A stretch of DNA of 8,630 nt from Chloroflexota bacterium (lineage in GTDB: Bacteria > Chloroflexota > Anaerolineae > Promineifilales > Promineifilaceae): NCBI GenBank assembly GCA_024640485.1, contig JAHEEY010000190.1:1-8630 (forward strand), read 5' to 3'. Below the pieces are notes generated by a model. That model made no database searches. It was not told the DNA's origin and was given only the letters and a program-made list of their open reading frames with translations. Of the stretch, positions 1 to 5,364 are shown piece after piece; the stretch's first letter is position 1, and every line of letters starts with the position of its first letter. The position numbers and the translations under genes are program-made.

Positions 1-936
1 AGCTTCCCGGAGCAGATGGTCTACCTGGAATGGGAGCTCAGCGACTACGCCGCCGGCCCCGACTGCCTCGGCTGCCACATGCCTGCCGCCGACGGGGCGG
101 TCCCCGTGGCCAACAGCGGCAGCCCCGCGCGAGAGCCGTTCCGGCAGCACACCTTTGCCGGCGGCAACAGCTACTTGATCCAGCTGTTCCAGAATTTCGG
201 GCCGGAATTGGGCACCACCGCCGGCAGCCAGGAATTGGCGGCATCCCGCCTTCAAGCCGAGGCGCTTCTGGGCACCCAGACCGCCGCCCTGACCATCGAC
301 GATCTGCAGCTCGCCGGGGATGAGCTGACCGCCGTTCTCTCCATCAACAGCCAGGCCGGGCACAAATTCCCCACCAGTTATCCATCCCGCCGCGCCTGGA
401 TTCATCTCACCGTCCAGGACGCTGCCGGCGCCGTCCTCTTCGAGTCCGGCGGCGTCTCAGCCGACGGCTCCATTGCCGGCAACGACAACGACGCCGACCC
501 GTTCGCCTACGAGCCCCATTACCAGACCATCACCGAAGCCGATCAGGTACAGATCTACGAAGCGATCCTGGTCGGCGCCGACAATCATGTCACCACCACG
601 CTGCTGCGGGCCGCCAGCTACATCAAAGACAACCGCATCCTGCCGGCTGGCTTCGACAAAGCCAGCGCCCCGGCAGATGTCGCCGTCAACGGCCTAGCTC
701 TGGACGACGATGATTTCACCGCCGGCGGCGACACCCTCAGCTACCGCCTTAATTTGGCCGGCAGCAGCGGCCCGTACACCGTCACCGCCGAACTGCTCTA
801 CCAGGCCATCGGCTACCGCTGGGCCATGAACCTGGCGCACCATGACACCGCCGAAGTGGACACATTCCTGGATCTATACGAAGGGGTGCCCAACTGGCCG
901 GTGCCAGTCTCCAGCGCTGCCGCCGTCACTCCGTAA
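1..936 (+). CDS. Multiheme c-type cytochrome family protein, C-terminal part (5' end outside window)
   Basis: The reading frame is open from the first base and ends at TAA 934-936, so this is the last 311 residues of a longer protein; the first in-window ATG (16) is not a credible start. One c-type heme site is visible, CLGCH at in-window residues 22-26, followed by Met. Downstream come a conserved-looking HTFAGGN segment and the stretch HKFPTSYPSRRAWIHLTV, then an acidic GNDNDADPF patch and YEPHYQTI. From memory, this arrangement resembles the C-terminal beta-rich domain of exported multiheme cytochromes of the c554/tetraheme type, where further CxxCH sites lie upstream. Such proteins act outside the cytoplasmic membrane in electron transfer. 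The electron donor or acceptor cannot be told. The body is rich in Ala, Gly and Asp, typical of an exported protein. Family assignment is moderately sure; specific function is unknown. Confidence 0.72.
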   Translation, partial: SFPEQMVYLEWELSDYAAGPDCLGCHMPAADGAVPVANSGSPAREPFRQHTFAGGNSYLIQLFQNFGPELGTTAGSQELAASRLQAEALLGTQTAALTIDDLQLAGDELTAVLSINSQAGHKFPTSYPSRRAWIHLTVQDAAGAVLFESGGVSADGSIAGNDNDADPFAYEPHYQTITEADQVQIYEAILVGADNHVTTTLLRAASYIKDNRILPAGFDKASAPADVAVNGLALDDDDFTAGGDTLSYRLNLAGSSGPYTVTAELLYQAIGYRWAMNLAHHDTAEVDTFLDLYEGVPNWPVPVSSAAAVTP

Positions 937-985
937 AAAGCGGATTCTCCGCCAAAACGTTCTCCGGTGGAGAAACCCGCTTTTT
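935..985 (+). terminator. Rho-independent terminator of the cytochrome gene
   Basis: AAAAAGCGG (935-943) pairs with CCGCTTTTT (977-985), and TTCTCC (945-950) can pair with GGAGAA (969-974), which ends in a run of five T. A second copy of TTCTCC at 960-965 offers a tighter inner hairpin, TTCTCC-GGT-GGAGAA. The stem begins inside the TAA stop codon, so termination is immediate. The A-run on the left means it could also terminate minus-strand transcripts, although no minus-strand gene is seen on its right. Confidence 0.88.
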
Positions 986-1005
986 CGTCTATTCTGGGCT
1001 ATTTA

Positions 1006-1032
1006 GCGTACATATTCATAAAATATGTACGC
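1006..1032. repeat. Perfect 11-bp inverted repeat with 5-base spacer
   Basis: GCGTACATATT (1006-1016) and AATATGTACGC (1022-1032) are exact reverse complements around CATAA. It lies 20 bases after the cytochrome terminator and about 170 bases before the candidate promoter of the next gene. No T-run follows directly, so a second terminator is less likely than a protein-binding palindrome or a transcript hairpin. No function can be assigned. Confidence 0.6.
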
Positions 1033-1181
1033 CTATTTTGGTGGCGAAATGAGCGTCGCAGGCCAGCTGGGTTCCTGTCAGTTATGGGCTTCCGTTTGGA
1101 AAAACGATCTCACCGCTGTCAGAACCGTCGCCTCATGCGTCCCGCCCCCGAGTCTAGGCGCGACCTAATTTGACCAACTGT

Positions 1182-1210
1182 TTGGTGAGTCGCTTCCCCT
1201 GCTATAGAAT
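1182..1210 (+). promoter_or_regulatory. Candidate sigma70-type promoter of the EamA exporter
   Basis: TTGGTG (1182-1187) and TAGAAT (1205-1210) are separated by 17 bases, and a near-consensus TATAGAAT surrounds the -10. Transcription would start near 1217, giving a leader of about 140 bases before the ATG at 1357. A palindrome ACCAA-N4-TTGGT (1173-1186) overlaps the -35 box and could be an operator. The nearby TTGACC (1170-1175) is a better -35 match but lies too far (27-29 bases) from the -10. Confidence 0.45.
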
Positions 1211-1356
1211 CCCCTCCGATATTTACGCCTTGTGCTGGCAGGTGGAGCTGCCAACCGCAGACAAACGCGAAAAACCAATGGATGTACCCGCCCAGGTTCC
1301 AGGCAAACGGCTGCTTCTCTTCTGCCGTTCTGCTGCCCAGGCACTGAAGACACAAT

Positions 1357-2310
1357 ATGTCGATTTCTCAACCAACCAGCGAAGACAACAGCAAGATCCG
1401 CACCACCATTATCGCCTTTATCGCTCTATATATTATTTGGGGCACCACCTACCTGGCAATCAGTATCGCCGTCCACACCATCCCCCCATTCCTGATGGCT
1501 GGCGTTCGCTTTCTGATCGCCGGCAGCGCCACCTACGCCTTTCTACGGCTGCGCGGCGTCCCCCGCCCCACTAAACCCCAGTGGCGCTCTGCCGCCATTA
1601 TCGGCGCCTTCCTACTGGTCGGCGGCAACGGGCTGGTCACCTGGGCCGAGCAGGAGGTCCCCTCCAGCATCGCCGCCCTAATCGTCGCCACCATGCCCAT
1701 GTGGATGGTGATGTTTGATTGGCTGATCTTCAAAGGGCCCCGCCCGGCACGGAAAATCGTCGCCGGCCTGCTGCTGGGCCTCGTTGGCATCATCCTGCTC
1801 ATTGGGCCCGGGCAGATCTTAGGCACCGCCACCTTCAGCAGCACCCACCTGCTGATCATGCTGGCGGCGCCCGTCTTGTGGAGCCTGGGTTCCCTTTATG
1901 CCCGCCACGCCCCCCTGCCCAAGCATGTGTTCATGTCCACCGCCATGGAGATGCTGGCCGGCGGGCTGCTGCTGCTGATTGCCGCCGGGATCACCGGGGA
2001 ATTCGGCAAGCTCGATATCCCCCACATCTCTACCCAATCGCTGGCCGCCATGCTCTACCTGACCATCTTCGGCTCCATCGTCGCCTTCACCGCCTACGTC
2101 TGGCTGCTTCAGAATGTCACCCCGGCGCGGGTCTCCACCTACACCTACGTCAACCCGGTGATCGCCGTTTTCTTGGGCTGGCTGATCCTCAGCGAGCCCA
2201 TTACCGCCCTGACCCTGGTCGCCGTGGTGGTTATCATCGCCGCCGTGGTGCTGATCACCAGCCAGAAACCCAAGGCTGTCACCCAACCGGAACCCGCCCC
2301 CACCGATTAA
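1357..2310 (+). CDS. yedA: EamA/DMT-family exporter, YedA-like
   Basis: This 317-residue integral membrane protein of the drug/metabolite transporter superfamily is predicted to have ten transmembrane helices in two tandem EamA repeats (about residues 16-145 and 160-300). Marks of the YedA branch are ALYIIWGTTY near residue 24, PPFLMAGVRFLIAG soon after, GNGLVTWAEQ with PSSIAALIVATMP in the first repeat, FGSIVAFTAYVWLL, and YVNPVIAVFLGW from residue 264 ending in LSEP (278-281). Length is near E. coli YedA (306 aa). The family exports amino acids, metabolites or drugs; the substrate here cannot be predicted. The start at 1357 keeps a short hydrophilic N-terminus before helix 1, with only a weak Shine-Dalgarno-like GAAGA (1346-1350). 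The gene stands alone, has its own promoter candidate and faces the K+ permease gene tail to tail, 81 bases apart. It has no evident link to the potassium genes. Confidence 0.9.
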   Translation: MSISQPTSEDNSKIRTTIIAFIALYIIWGTTYLAISIAVHTIPPFLMAGVRFLIAGSATYAFLRLRGVPRPTKPQWRSAAIIGAFLLVGGNGLVTWAEQEVPSSIAALIVATMPMWMVMFDWLIFKGPRPARKIVAGLLLGLVGIILLIGPGQILGTATFSSTHLLIMLAAPVLWSLGSLYARHAPLPKHVFMSTAMEMLAGGLLLLIAAGITGEFGKLDIPHISTQSLAAMLYLTIFGSIVAFTAYVWLLQNVTPARVSTYTYVNPVIAVFLGWLILSEPITALTLVAVVVIIAAVVLITSQKPKAVTQPEPAPTD

Positions 2311-2320
2311 CAGTCCCAGA

Positions 2321-2355
2321 AAACAAAAAAGGGCGGCCAGCCGTGCTGGTCGCCC
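2321..2355 (-). terminator. Rho-independent terminator of the KimA-type permease gene
   Basis: GGGCGGCCAGC (2331-2341) pairs with GCTGGTCGCCC (2345-2355) around a 3-base loop, with one non-Watson-Crick position. Read on the minus strand, the hairpin is followed by TTTTTTGTTT (2330-2321), so it is oriented to end the permease transcript about 37 bases after its stop. On the plus strand no T-run follows, so it would at best weakly stop the exporter transcript arriving from the other side. Confidence 0.85.
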
Positions 2356-2391
2356 TCAATATCACCACTAAGCCTCGCCTGATCCTCGCAG

Positions 2392-4308
2392 CTACGCTGC
2401 CGCGGGGATATGGAACGGTACGTCAATAACGATCACATCTTGCTTCTGCCGCAGCTCACGCCGCAAGATATTGGCTGTCTGATTGTGAAGGATGTTGGCA
2501 TACCCTTCAGCCGGAATAAATTCCGGGACTACAATAGTAATCAGGGCGCCCTTAAATTCGCGATTGTTTACATCCTGCACGTAGTCCACCAACGGCTTCA
2601 TAATATCCCGGAAATCATAGTCAATTATAACCAGCTGAATCCCTTCGGTCAGCTCCGGGAAACGGGCCCATCGACGCAAGACACGCTCACGCATTTCCGG
2701 AGTGGTCGAGACGCACACTGCCCGGATGTCAGTAGCGATGGACCTGGCAAATTTCAGTGCCTGCAGGGTTCCCCGGTGAACATCACCGATAGGTACGATG
2801 ACGGCGTTAGCCACATCTACCAGATCGTCCACACAAAAATCACGGGTGCTCAAGGTATTGGCCACCTGTTGATAATGCTGGTTGATGTGGGCGAATACGA
2901 ACACGAATACCGGAATAGCCAGTGCCACGATCCAGGCCCCATCCACGAATTTGGTAGCCAGCAGGATGAGGAACACAATCCCGGTGGTAATGGAGCCAAC
3001 TACATTGACCACTCGCTTCCAGCGCCAGCCGCTCTCGAAGTGAATCTCGGTCACCTGGGTACGGATTTTCTCCCCTTCACTCAAGGTACCGATCTTGCCC
3101 ATCAGATGGGACATACCCGCCTGAGAGAGGGTGAAGCTGAGCATAACCCCCAGCGCGTAAAGAGGCAGCATCGCGATTTCATTCGCCTGGAATATGAGCA
3201 CGATGATCGAGGAAATGACCGCCAACACGATGATGCCGGAGCTGTATACCAGCCGGTCACCCCGGTTCTGCAGCCAGCGCGGCAGGAAGCCATCGGCCGC
3301 CAGGAAAGAGCTCAAGCGAGGAAAATCCTGATAACCAGTGTTGGCCGCCAGGAACAGGATCAATGCCGTAAACGCCTGGACCCAGTAGTAGAGGAAGCCG
3401 CCGCCGCTGATTTGGCGGGTCATCTGCGAGAGAATGCTCTCCCCGTGCTCCGAGGGCACCAGATGCATTCCCGTGGCCAGGAAGGTGATCCCCACAAACA
3501 GCGACATCGCGATCACGCCCATAACAACCATGGTGACCACCGCGTTTTTCGCCTCCGGCGATTTGAACGCCTTCACCCCATTGCTGATCGCTTCAATGCC
3601 GGTCAAAGCGGTACAGCCGCCGGCAAACGCTCTAAACAGCAGCCAGATGTAGGCGAATCCGACCAATGACCGGGACGGCAGCACCACTTCTTCCAACGTC
3701 GGCAGCGGCGCGAAGCCGAAAAGGCCAAAACGGCGCAGCAGGCCGATGACAATAGTCACCAACACCCCGGCGATAAACGCATAGGTGGGCACAGCGAACA
3801 CGGTGCCGCTCTCGCGAACCCCGCGCAGATTGACCCAGGTGATCAAGGCAATCGCCGCCAGGGCGATGATCACCCGGTATTCGAACGCCTCCGGCACCGC
3901 TGAGGTCACCGCACGCACCCCTGCCGAGACAGAGACCGATACGGTCAAGATATAGTCGGTCAGCAGCGCCGCAGCAGCCAGCAAGGAGGGATACTTTCCC
4001 AGGTTGTCCTTGGCGACCGTATAAGCGCCGCCCCCATCCGGATAATGCATGATGGTTTGGATGTAGCTGAAAACCACCATCAATACCAGCGCCGCCACGC
4101 CCAACGCCAGCGGCAGGGTCATCGACAAGGCGCCGCTGCCCAAAACAATCAGCACCCCCATAATCGCTTCCGTCGCATAGGCGTTGCTGCTGATCGGATC
4201 AGAAGCAAAGACAGCCAGGGCACGAATCTTATCTAGTCTTTCGTGGATCTCCTGGCTGGTGGGAAATGGCTCACCAATCAATGTACGCTTTAATTCCGCA
4301 ATAGTCAT
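2392..4308 (-). CDS. kimA: KimA/YdaO-type high-affinity K+ permease (APC superfamily)
   Basis: This 638-residue APC-superfamily transporter has about 12 membrane helices up to roughly residue 480, then a cytosolic C-terminal domain. B. subtilis KimA imports K+ with protons. Residues I recall for its K+ site have counterparts here: Asp37 and Tyr44 in ASDPISSNAYATE; Asp118, Tyr119, Thr122 and Ser126 in TDYILTVSVSVSAG; Thr236 and Glu239 in ALTGIEAISNGV. The first six are offset by only +1 from B. subtilis numbering. The C-terminus has VVPEFIP and NILHNQ as in KimA. I chose ATG 4308 (MTIAELKRTLIGEPF) because it aligns with the B. subtilis start and has GGAGA (4323-4319) upstream; ATG 4332 and TTG 4356 are in-frame alternatives. 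Stop is TAG. The gene is divergent from the lipoprotein gene and ends at its own terminator. No ydaO-type c-di-AMP riboswitch was recognised in the leader. Confidence 0.9.
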   Translation of the reverse strand: MTIAELKRTLIGEPFPTSQEIHERLDKIRALAVFASDPISSNAYATEAIMGVLIVLGSGALSMTLPLALGVAALVLMVVFSYIQTIMHYPDGGGAYTVAKDNLGKYPSLLAAAALLTDYILTVSVSVSAGVRAVTSAVPEAFEYRVIIALAAIALITWVNLRGVRESGTVFAVPTYAFIAGVLVTIVIGLLRRFGLFGFAPLPTLEEVVLPSRSLVGFAYIWLLFRAFAGGCTALTGIEAISNGVKAFKSPEAKNAVVTMVVMGVIAMSLFVGITFLATGMHLVPSEHGESILSQMTRQISGGGFLYYWVQAFTALILFLAANTGYQDFPRLSSFLAADGFLPRWLQNRGDRLVYSSGIIVLAVISSIIVLIFQANEIAMLPLYALGVMLSFTLSQAGMSHLMGKIGTLSEGEKIRTQVTEIHFESGWRWKRVVNVVGSITTGIVFLILLATKFVDGAWIVALAIPVFVFVFAHINQHYQQVANTLSTRDFCVDDLVDVANAVIVPIGDVHRGTLQALKFARSIATDIRAVCVSTTPEMRERVLRRWARFPELTEGIQLVIIDYDFRDIMKPLVDYVQDVNNREFKGALITIVVPEFIPAEGYANILHNQTANILRRELRQKQDVIVIDVPFHIPAAA

Positions 4309-4472
4309 TCTCGCTCGATCTCCAATGTTCATCTCAGGCAAAGACGGGTCCGACAACTTCGTCAGCCCCTACCAATCACCTTGAGAACTGCGTCAGTAAC
4401 AATCTCCAATGGGAAAACGTCTCACGCATTCACATGACGGTAACCACAGACGTATTTCCAATTGAAACACCG

Positions 4473-4544
4473 GCTATTTCTGTGGTCCGTAGAAACAGCA
4501 ACAGGGACATCTCTTTCGACAGTGCCAGAGATGCCCCTCTTTTT
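4473..4544 (+). terminator. Plus-strand terminator-like hairpin with no upstream gene
   Basis: AGGGACATCTCT (4503-4514) pairs with AGAGATGCCCCT (4527-4538) with one A-C mismatch, followed by CTTTTTG (4539-4545). Just upstream, GCTATTTCT (4473-4481) pairs with AGAAACAGC (4491-4499) with one mismatch. Part of that arm (TCTGTGGT, 4479-4486) can instead pair with ACCACAGA (4443-4450), so two mutually exclusive folds exist. No plus-strand gene lies upstream, so the terminator could close a small RNA or an attenuated leader. It lacks a T-run on the minus strand. Confidence 0.5.
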
Positions 4545-4610
4545 GCCTTGAATTCATAATGAGCACCTGCACTCAGGTACTGATTGCACATCTAAGATAC
4601 CAAATACCCC

Positions 4611-4660
4611 GTCAAGAAAGGGTCAAGACGCCCTGAAAACATGTCAAGAAAACATCAAGA
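4611..4660. promoter_or_regulatory. Phased TCAAGA direct repeats, candidate response-regulator operator
   Basis: GTCAAGA occurs at 4611-4617, 4622-4628 and 4643-4649, with ATCAAGA at 4654-4660. The spacings are 11, 21 and 11 bases, near whole turns of the helix. The gap in the middle holds a degenerate unit, CTGAAAA (4633-4639). Direct repeats at 11-base spacing are the usual binding pattern of OmpR/PhoB-class regulators, the class to which KdpE belongs. The array ends about 26 bases before a possible -10 (TAGAAT, 4687-4692) of the lipoprotein gene, an activator-like position. Confidence 0.5.
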
Positions 4661-4686
4661 CTCCCCTACACCAGTCCGGCGCTTGA

Positions 4687-4692
4687 TAGAAT
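4687..4692 (+). promoter_or_regulatory. Possible -10 element of the lipoprotein gene promoter
   Basis: TAGAAT (4687-4692) is a good -10 match with no recognisable -35 at the proper distance (4664-4669 is CCCTAC). That is typical of activator-dependent promoters and fits the TCAAGA array just upstream. The start site would be near 4699, with a leader of about 90 bases. An alternative reading uses TTGATA (4683-4688) as a -35, but the -10 17 bases later is poor. Confidence 0.3.
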
Positions 4693-4703
4693 CGACAGAG
4701 TTA

Positions 4704-4731
4704 GATTAACCCCAGATTAGAAAGGTTAATC
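4704..4731. repeat. 8-bp inverted repeat with 12-base spacer, with GATTA direct repeats
   Basis: GATTAACC (4704-4711) and GGTTAATC (4724-4731) are exact reverse complements around CCAGATTAGAAA. The hexamer AGATTA also recurs 11 bases apart (4703 and 4714). It would form a leader hairpin of the lipoprotein mRNA or serve as an operator downstream of its promoter. Function unknown. Confidence 0.4.
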
Positions 4732-4777
4732 AAAGATAAGTCACCAACATCCCATTCCGGCGCTTATTAGCTGCGTC

Positions 4778-4783
4778 AGGAGA
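4778..4783 (+). promoter_or_regulatory. Shine-Dalgarno site of the lipoprotein gene
   Basis: AGGAGA lies 5 bases upstream of ATG 4789. It is the strongest ribosome-binding site in the window and fixes the start of the lipoprotein. Confidence 0.8.
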
Positions 4784-4788
4784 TAAAC

Positions 4789-5232
4789 ATGAAGAAATTG
4801 CCCGTGATAACAGTTCTATGGCTTGCCGCCGCCCTTTTAGCCGCCTGTAAGCCAGCCGTTCAGGCCGACGACCTTTCCTCCGCTGCCCTTGCCAATCGCC
4901 AGGTCATCAGCCTTGATAATAAGATGGTAGCCACAGTGGAAGATGTCCTGCTGGCGGTAGACAGCGGCAGTATCAGCTACATCACCCTCACCCTCCCCCA
5001 GGACCCGTTCAGCTACGGCACAGCAGCTTTCCTGGACGCCTCGGCGGACCGCACTGCAGTACCGTGGCAGCTTATTTCCATTGATCCAGAAACCGGAAAG
5101 CTGCATTTGCAAGCCGCCGCCTCTGTGCTATACGAAGCGCCCAGCCTCAAGGCGAACGCATCACAGCTTTCCGCTGACTGGGACAGTGAAATCGCCGCCT
5201 ACTGGCAGAGCTACGCCATCGCCAGCCATTAA
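4789..5232 (+). CDS. Small lipoprotein with PRC-barrel-like domain
   Basis: This 147-residue protein has an N-terminal Lys-Lys, a hydrophobic core and a lipobox LAAC ending at Cys20, so it should be lipidated and anchored on the outer face of the cytoplasmic membrane. After a short linker, residues about 33-115 resemble a PRC-barrel: an opening strand (ANRQVISLDNKMVATVEDVLL), a DSGSISYITLTL strand pair, and the hallmark VPWQLISIDPETGKLHLQ. PRC-barrels are small beta-barrels used in binding, for example in RimM and photosynthetic reaction-centre subunit H; they are not enzymes. The C-terminus is an extended helix-prone tail ending WDSEIAAYWQSYAIASH. The start is well supported by AGGAGA. The gene sits between divergent kimA and kdpD (84 bases upstream of promoter and start), so a role connected to ion or envelope sensing is possible but unproven. 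The lipoprotein call is firm; the PRC-barrel call is by pattern only. Confidence 0.82.
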   Translation: MKKLPVITVLWLAAALLAACKPAVQADDLSSAALANRQVISLDNKMVATVEDVLLAVDSGSISYITLTLPQDPFSYGTAAFLDASADRTAVPWQLISIDPETGKLHLQAAASVLYEAPSLKANASQLSADWDSEIAAYWQSYAIASH

Positions 5233-5244
5233 AGCCCTGTTTAT

Positions 5245-5272
5245 TTGAACCTGGCGTGGGATGCCTTACAAT
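5245..5272 (+). promoter_or_regulatory. Sigma70-type promoter of kdpD
   Basis: TTGAAC (5245-5250) and TACAAT (5267-5272) are separated by 16 bases, close to consensus at both boxes. Transcription would start near 5279, inside a small inverted repeat GATT-GAT-AATC (5275-5285). Both candidate kdpD starts (5317 and 5365) lie downstream. No terminator separates the lipoprotein gene from kdpD, so read-through is also possible. Confidence 0.6.
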
Positions 5273-5364
5273 CTGATTGATAATCGGTCAAACCATCCTG
5301 GCTTGTTCGGCAGCTAATGTGGGTCTCCCCCCCACCAGCCCGGATCAAGCGGGCACCGCGGTTT

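Larger units (their letters stand above)
937..1356. other. Intergenic region between cytochrome and EamA exporter genes
   Basis: This 420-base stretch holds the terminator (to 985), the 11-bp inverted repeat (1006-1032), a small palindrome ACCAA-CTGT-TTGGT (1173-1186) overlapping the proposed -35 box, and the leader of the exporter gene. The leader contains two small hairpins: TGGCAG/CTGCCA (1236-1241 with 1248-1253) and GCAAACGGC/GCCGTTcTGC (1303-1311 with 1324-1333, one bulged C). Short reading frames here lack ribosome-binding sites and recognisable protein character. No tRNA, riboswitch consensus or repeat family was recognised. Confidence 0.6.
4309..4788. other. Divergent regulatory region between kimA and the PRC-barrel lipoprotein gene
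   Basis: This 480-base gap is less GC-rich than its flanks. From left to right it contains a structured plus-strand segment with a terminator-like hairpin (4443-4544), a small palindrome ACCTG-CACT-CAGGT (4565-4578), phased TCAAGA repeats (4611-4660), a candidate promoter around 4687, and an inverted repeat GATTAACC/GGTTAATC (4704-4731). No convincing kimA promoter was found on the minus strand; three TTGAC-type hexamers occur there within the TCAAGA repeats, but without good -10 partners. No gene could be supported. Confidence 0.65.

Noticed and set aside
1075..1122. CTGTCAG direct repeat (1075-1081 and 1116-1122)
   Set aside because: Two 7-mers 41 bases apart, with no helical phasing or promoter nearby, are expected by chance.
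1217..1356. Possible guanidine-type riboswitch before the EamA exporter
   Set aside because: The leader has two small hairpins, but the loops (GTGGAG and TGCTTCTCTTCT) lack the ACGR loop pair of the mini-ykkC class, and no ykkC core was seen.
2386..2400. GCAGC-TAC-GCTGC hairpin at the kimA stop codon
   Set aside because: It is short, overlaps Ala codons, and has no T-run; the real terminator is at 2321-2355.
2410..3669. Long plus-strand open frame (419 codons) antisense to kimA
   Set aside because: Its product is rich in His, Gln, Asp and Arg with no domain pattern, and it lies wholly inside the well-supported kimA frame, so it is a by-product of GC-biased codon use.
4434..4559. 41-codon plus-strand frame in the kimA-lipoprotein gap
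   Set aside because: It has no Shine-Dalgarno before the ATG, the frame runs through the terminator-like hairpin, and the peptide has no recognisable features.
4309..4560. Possible ydaO-type c-di-AMP riboswitch in the kimA leader
   Set aside because: B. subtilis kimA is controlled this way, so I looked on the minus strand, but the conserved GGGG-rich joining segments and pseudo-twofold stems of that class are not recognisable. A covariance-model search would settle it.
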